A DNA stretch of 7,876 nucleotides from an uncultured Lachnospiraceae bacterium (GTDB lineage: Bacteria > Bacillota_A > Clostridia > Lachnospirales > Lachnospiraceae), in assembly GCA_910587905.1 (NCBI GenBank), contig CAJUOF010000160.1:1-7876 (forward strand), given 5' to 3'. The translations under genes were made by a program, and so were the position numbers. Within the stretch, counting starts at the first letter, position 1. Every line of letters starts with the position of its first letter. Under the pieces are notes generated by a model. That model made no database searches, was not told the DNA's origin, and saw only the letters and a program-made list of their open reading frames with translations. Of the stretch, positions 6,176 to 7,876 are shown piece by piece.

Positions 6176-6210
6176 AGGCATCACCTTGGAAGAGGTGACG
6201 AAATATGCCT
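6176..6210 (+). other. Bulged hairpin before the CDP-glycerol transferase gene
   Basis: AGGCAT (6176-6181) pairs with ATGCCT (6205-6210), and directly inside it CACCT (6182-6186) pairs with AGGTG (6193-6197), leaving a 7-nt bulge on the 3' side. The outer GGCAT/ATGCC stem is the same as in the hairpin at 6027-6066. No T-run follows, so it is not a standard terminator. The rest of 6067-6257 shows no clear promoter or gene. One frame reads SEAAAGITLEEVTKYALLKNGL before a stop, which looks coding-like and may be a remnant of a broken gene. Confidence 0.35.
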
Positions 6211-6257
6211 TATTAAAAAATGGTTTGTGTTGATTCCATGCGGATGAAGGGCAGTAT

Positions 6258-7643
6258 ATGTGGGAGGCGGCAGTGGAACGGTACAGAAAAGCAGAATTGC
6301 AGCAGATGGCAGCAACATTTGTAAAAGTGAATGAATCGGTTATGAAAACAGCCGTTACCAATCCGGCCGATCTTACGGAATTGCTTACACAGTGTCAAGA
6401 ATCTGCAATTCTTATGGGAACGTATTTTGAAACATTGGAAGGCGGATATCCGGAATTGGTAAAGCTTTTGGAGGATTACTGTGAGAATTTGTATCAGATT
6501 AGTATTCATCTTGCGGATGCAGAAATTTGTAGGAAACTATCCAAAAAGGTCCAGAAGGAACTGACAGGACTTCAAAGCGGAATCCGTCAGAAATTGCCCG
6601 AGGACCGGAAAGAAGTTTTGTTTCTCCCTTATAAAGCATCCATGTGGGACTCTTTGGAAAGTATCTGGAAAGCGGAAAAAGAGAATCCGGACTGTGATGC
6701 CTATGTGATTCCAATCCCCTACTATGACAAAAATCCGGATGGCAGCTTTTACAAAGAACACTACGAGGGAAATTTATATCCGAACTATGTCCCGATTACA
6801 CGATATGATGCGTATGATTTCGAGAGCCGCAGGCCGGATACCATCTATATTCATAATCCTTATGACAATGCCAACTATGTGACAAGTGTACATCCGTTTT
6901 TTTATGCCGGTAATCTCAGAAAGTATACGGAACAGTTGGTGTATGTACCGTATTTTGTCCTGGAAGAGACAGATCCGGAGGATCAGGAAGCGATCGATAA
7001 GATCAAGCATTTTTGTTTTCTTCCGGGAGTCATCTATGCCCATAAAGTGATTGTGCAGTCTGAACGTATGCGGCAGATTTATGTCAATGAATACCAAAAG
7101 GCGGCCCGGGTACATGGCCTGTCCGGGGAGCATACGGATAGAAGGTTTTTAGAAAAAAAGATTTTGGGACTCGGTTCTCCCAAATTTGATAAGTTAATGA
7201 ACATGAGGAGAGAGGAACTGGAAATTCCGAAGGAATGGCAGAAGATCATCCGAAAGCCGGATGGAAATTCCAAGAAAATTGTGTTTTATAATACGACAAT
7301 TGCCGCCTTGCTCCAGCACAATGAAGAACAGATACGGAAAATAGAACAAGTATTTAAAACTTTTTATGAACGTAGAGAGCGTATCGCGCTTTTATGGAGA
7401 CCTCACCCTCTGACGGAAAGCACCTTATTTTCCATGAGGCCGCAGATATGGAAAGAGTACCAGGCAGTCAAGGAGAAGTATATCGATGCTGGGTGGGGGA
7501 TTTATGATGATACGCCGGATATTGACCGGGCAGTTATCGTCAGCGACGCTTATTATGGCGATCCCAGTTCTGTCGTGCAGATGTACCAGAAAACAGGAAA
7601 GCCGGTTATGATACAGAACGTGGAGGTAGAGACAGAGTTATGA
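6258..7643 (+). CDS. CDP-glycerol glycerophosphotransferase-like protein (surface polymer synthesis)
   Basis: Members of this family (TagB/TagF-like, GT-B fold) transfer glycerol phosphate or a similar group from a CDP-activated donor onto cell-surface polymers, acting at the cytoplasmic face of the membrane. The 461-residue product has an N-terminal helical part (about 1-115), then LPYKASMWDSLESIW and a long central region, LGLGSPKFDKL near residue 305 (matching the family's G-x-P-R/K-x-D-K-L motif), LLWRPHPLTES near 380 (the R-x-HP active-site motif) and SDAYYGDPSSVVQMYQKTGKPVMI near 430-452 (the donor-binding end). No membrane segment is evident. The donor and acceptor cannot be named. GAAGGG about 7 nt before ATG 6258 is a plausible ribosome binding site, and a TGA stop lies just upstream in frame. 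It overlaps the following nucleotidyltransferase by 4 nt (ATGA), so the two are co-translated. No clear promoter is seen; it may be read from upstream. Confidence 0.88.
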   Translation: MWEAAVERYRKAELQQMAATFVKVNESVMKTAVTNPADLTELLTQCQESAILMGTYFETLEGGYPELVKLLEDYCENLYQISIHLADAEICRKLSKKVQKELTGLQSGIRQKLPEDRKEVLFLPYKASMWDSLESIWKAEKENPDCDAYVIPIPYYDKNPDGSFYKEHYEGNLYPNYVPITRYDAYDFESRRPDTIYIHNPYDNANYVTSVHPFFYAGNLRKYTEQLVYVPYFVLEETDPEDQEAIDKIKHFCFLPGVIYAHKVIVQSERMRQIYVNEYQKAARVHGLSGEHTDRRFLEKKILGLGSPKFDKLMNMRREELEIPKEWQKIIRKPDGNSKKIVFYNTTIAALLQHNEEQIRKIEQVFKTFYERRERIALLWRPHPLTESTLFSMRPQIWKEYQAVKEKYIDAGWGIYDDTPDIDRAVIVSDAYYGDPSSVVQMYQKTGKPVMIQNVEVETEL

Positions 7644-7809
7644 TGAATTATATCATTGTACAGGCGGGAGGGAAAGGGACGCGTCTAAAACATCTCACAA
7701 GAAATAAACCAAAAGCACTTGTGCCGTTGGCAAATCTCCCGATGTTATTTCATCTGTTCCGCCAATTTCCAGATCAACGATTCATCATCATTGCGGACTA
7801 CAAAAAGGC
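7640..7809 (+). CDS. Sugar-phosphate nucleotidyltransferase, N-terminal fragment (3' end lost at contig end)
   Basis: NTP_transferase-family enzymes make NDP-activated sugars or alcohols from NTP and a phosphorylated substrate. Only about 56 residues remain: IIVQAGGKGTRL near the start is the nucleotide-binding signature, followed by NKPKALVPLANLPML, the conserved lysine-containing motif. That identifies the family but not the sugar. The start at 7640 overlaps the previous stop (ATGA); a second ATG at 7643 is also possible. GGAGG at 7622-7626 lies 13 nt upstream. Genuine sequence stops at about 7809; residues read beyond that point (DRKSVV) are encoded by adapter sequence. With its upstream partner it probably forms the start of a surface-glycan or flagellin-modification operon. 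Confidence 0.9.
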
Positions 7810-7876
7810 AGATCGGAAGAGCGTCGTGTAGGGAAAGAGTGTAGATCTCGGTGGTCGCCGTATCATTAAAAAAAGA
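7810..7876. other. Sequencing-adapter contamination (Illumina) plus A-run, not genomic
   Basis: From 7810 the sequence begins AGATCGGAAGAGC and continues for 58 bases to GTATCATT at 7867, identical to the reverse complement of the Illumina universal P5 adapter as I know it. A run of seven A and then GA follow, as seen when a read runs past its adapter. The contig therefore ends in an untrimmed read, and nothing after 7809 should be annotated. Confidence 0.98.

Noticed and set aside
5992..6198. Open frame of 68 codons, basic product
   Set aside because: Composition is unlike a real protein, there is no convincing ribosome binding site, and another frame over the same bases looks as coding-like in places.
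4510..6257. An active IS200/IS605 or IS607 insertion sequence
   Set aside because: No transposase gene, no clear element ends, and the TnpB-like protein has lost its catalytic residues.

Overview
The window looks like the end of a contig from a Gram-positive Clostridia genome, most likely a Lachnospiraceae-type gut bacterium. The grounds are strong AGGAGG-type ribosome binding sites, sigma-A-like promoters, the rnr-smpB gene order and the style of the integrase and surface-polymer genes. The genus cannot be fixed from the sequence. The last 67 bases are not genomic: from 7810 the sequence reads exactly as an Illumina adapter followed by an A-run, so genomic sequence ends at about 7809.

Region 1 (1-3009) is a GC-rich, chromosomal-looking block. 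It holds the C-terminal end of ribonuclease R (rnr), then smpB overlapping it by one base, then a 660-residue methyl-accepting chemotaxis protein. The chemoreceptor has its own consensus promoter, an extended palindrome at the transcription start, and a strong intrinsic terminator.

Region 2 (3030-4512) is AT-richer and holds a complete tyrosine recombinase gene. Two near-identical 27-bp sites flank it in inverted orientation, each built like a tyrosine-recombinase core site (two inverted arms around a short asymmetric core). Inverted sites predict that the encoded enzyme flips the roughly 1.4-kb segment carrying its own gene. A good promoter (TTGACA, 18-bp spacer, TG-extended TACATT) lies just inside the left site and points outward to the left. 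After inversion it would sit just upstream of the gene at 4510, so the arrangement reads as an ON/OFF switch, captured here in the OFF orientation.

Region 3 (4510-6257) is the presumed output of the switch: a 457-residue TnpB/Cas12-like protein with an intact zinc ribbon. All three RuvC catalytic acids are replaced at the aligned positions (A258, P342, K421). About 370 nt of apparently non-coding sequence with several hairpins follows, where TnpB-family guide RNAs are normally encoded. My central inference is a phase-variable, nuclease-dead, possibly RNA-guided DNA-binding regulator controlled by its own neighbouring recombinase.

Region 4 (6258-7809) starts a surface-polymer operon: a CDP-glycerol glycerophosphotransferase-like protein, overlapped by 4 nt by a sugar-phosphate nucleotidyltransferase cut off by the contig end. 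Phase-variable control of a surface glycan or a flagellar/chemotaxis target would fit this neighbourhood, but the target is not visible here.
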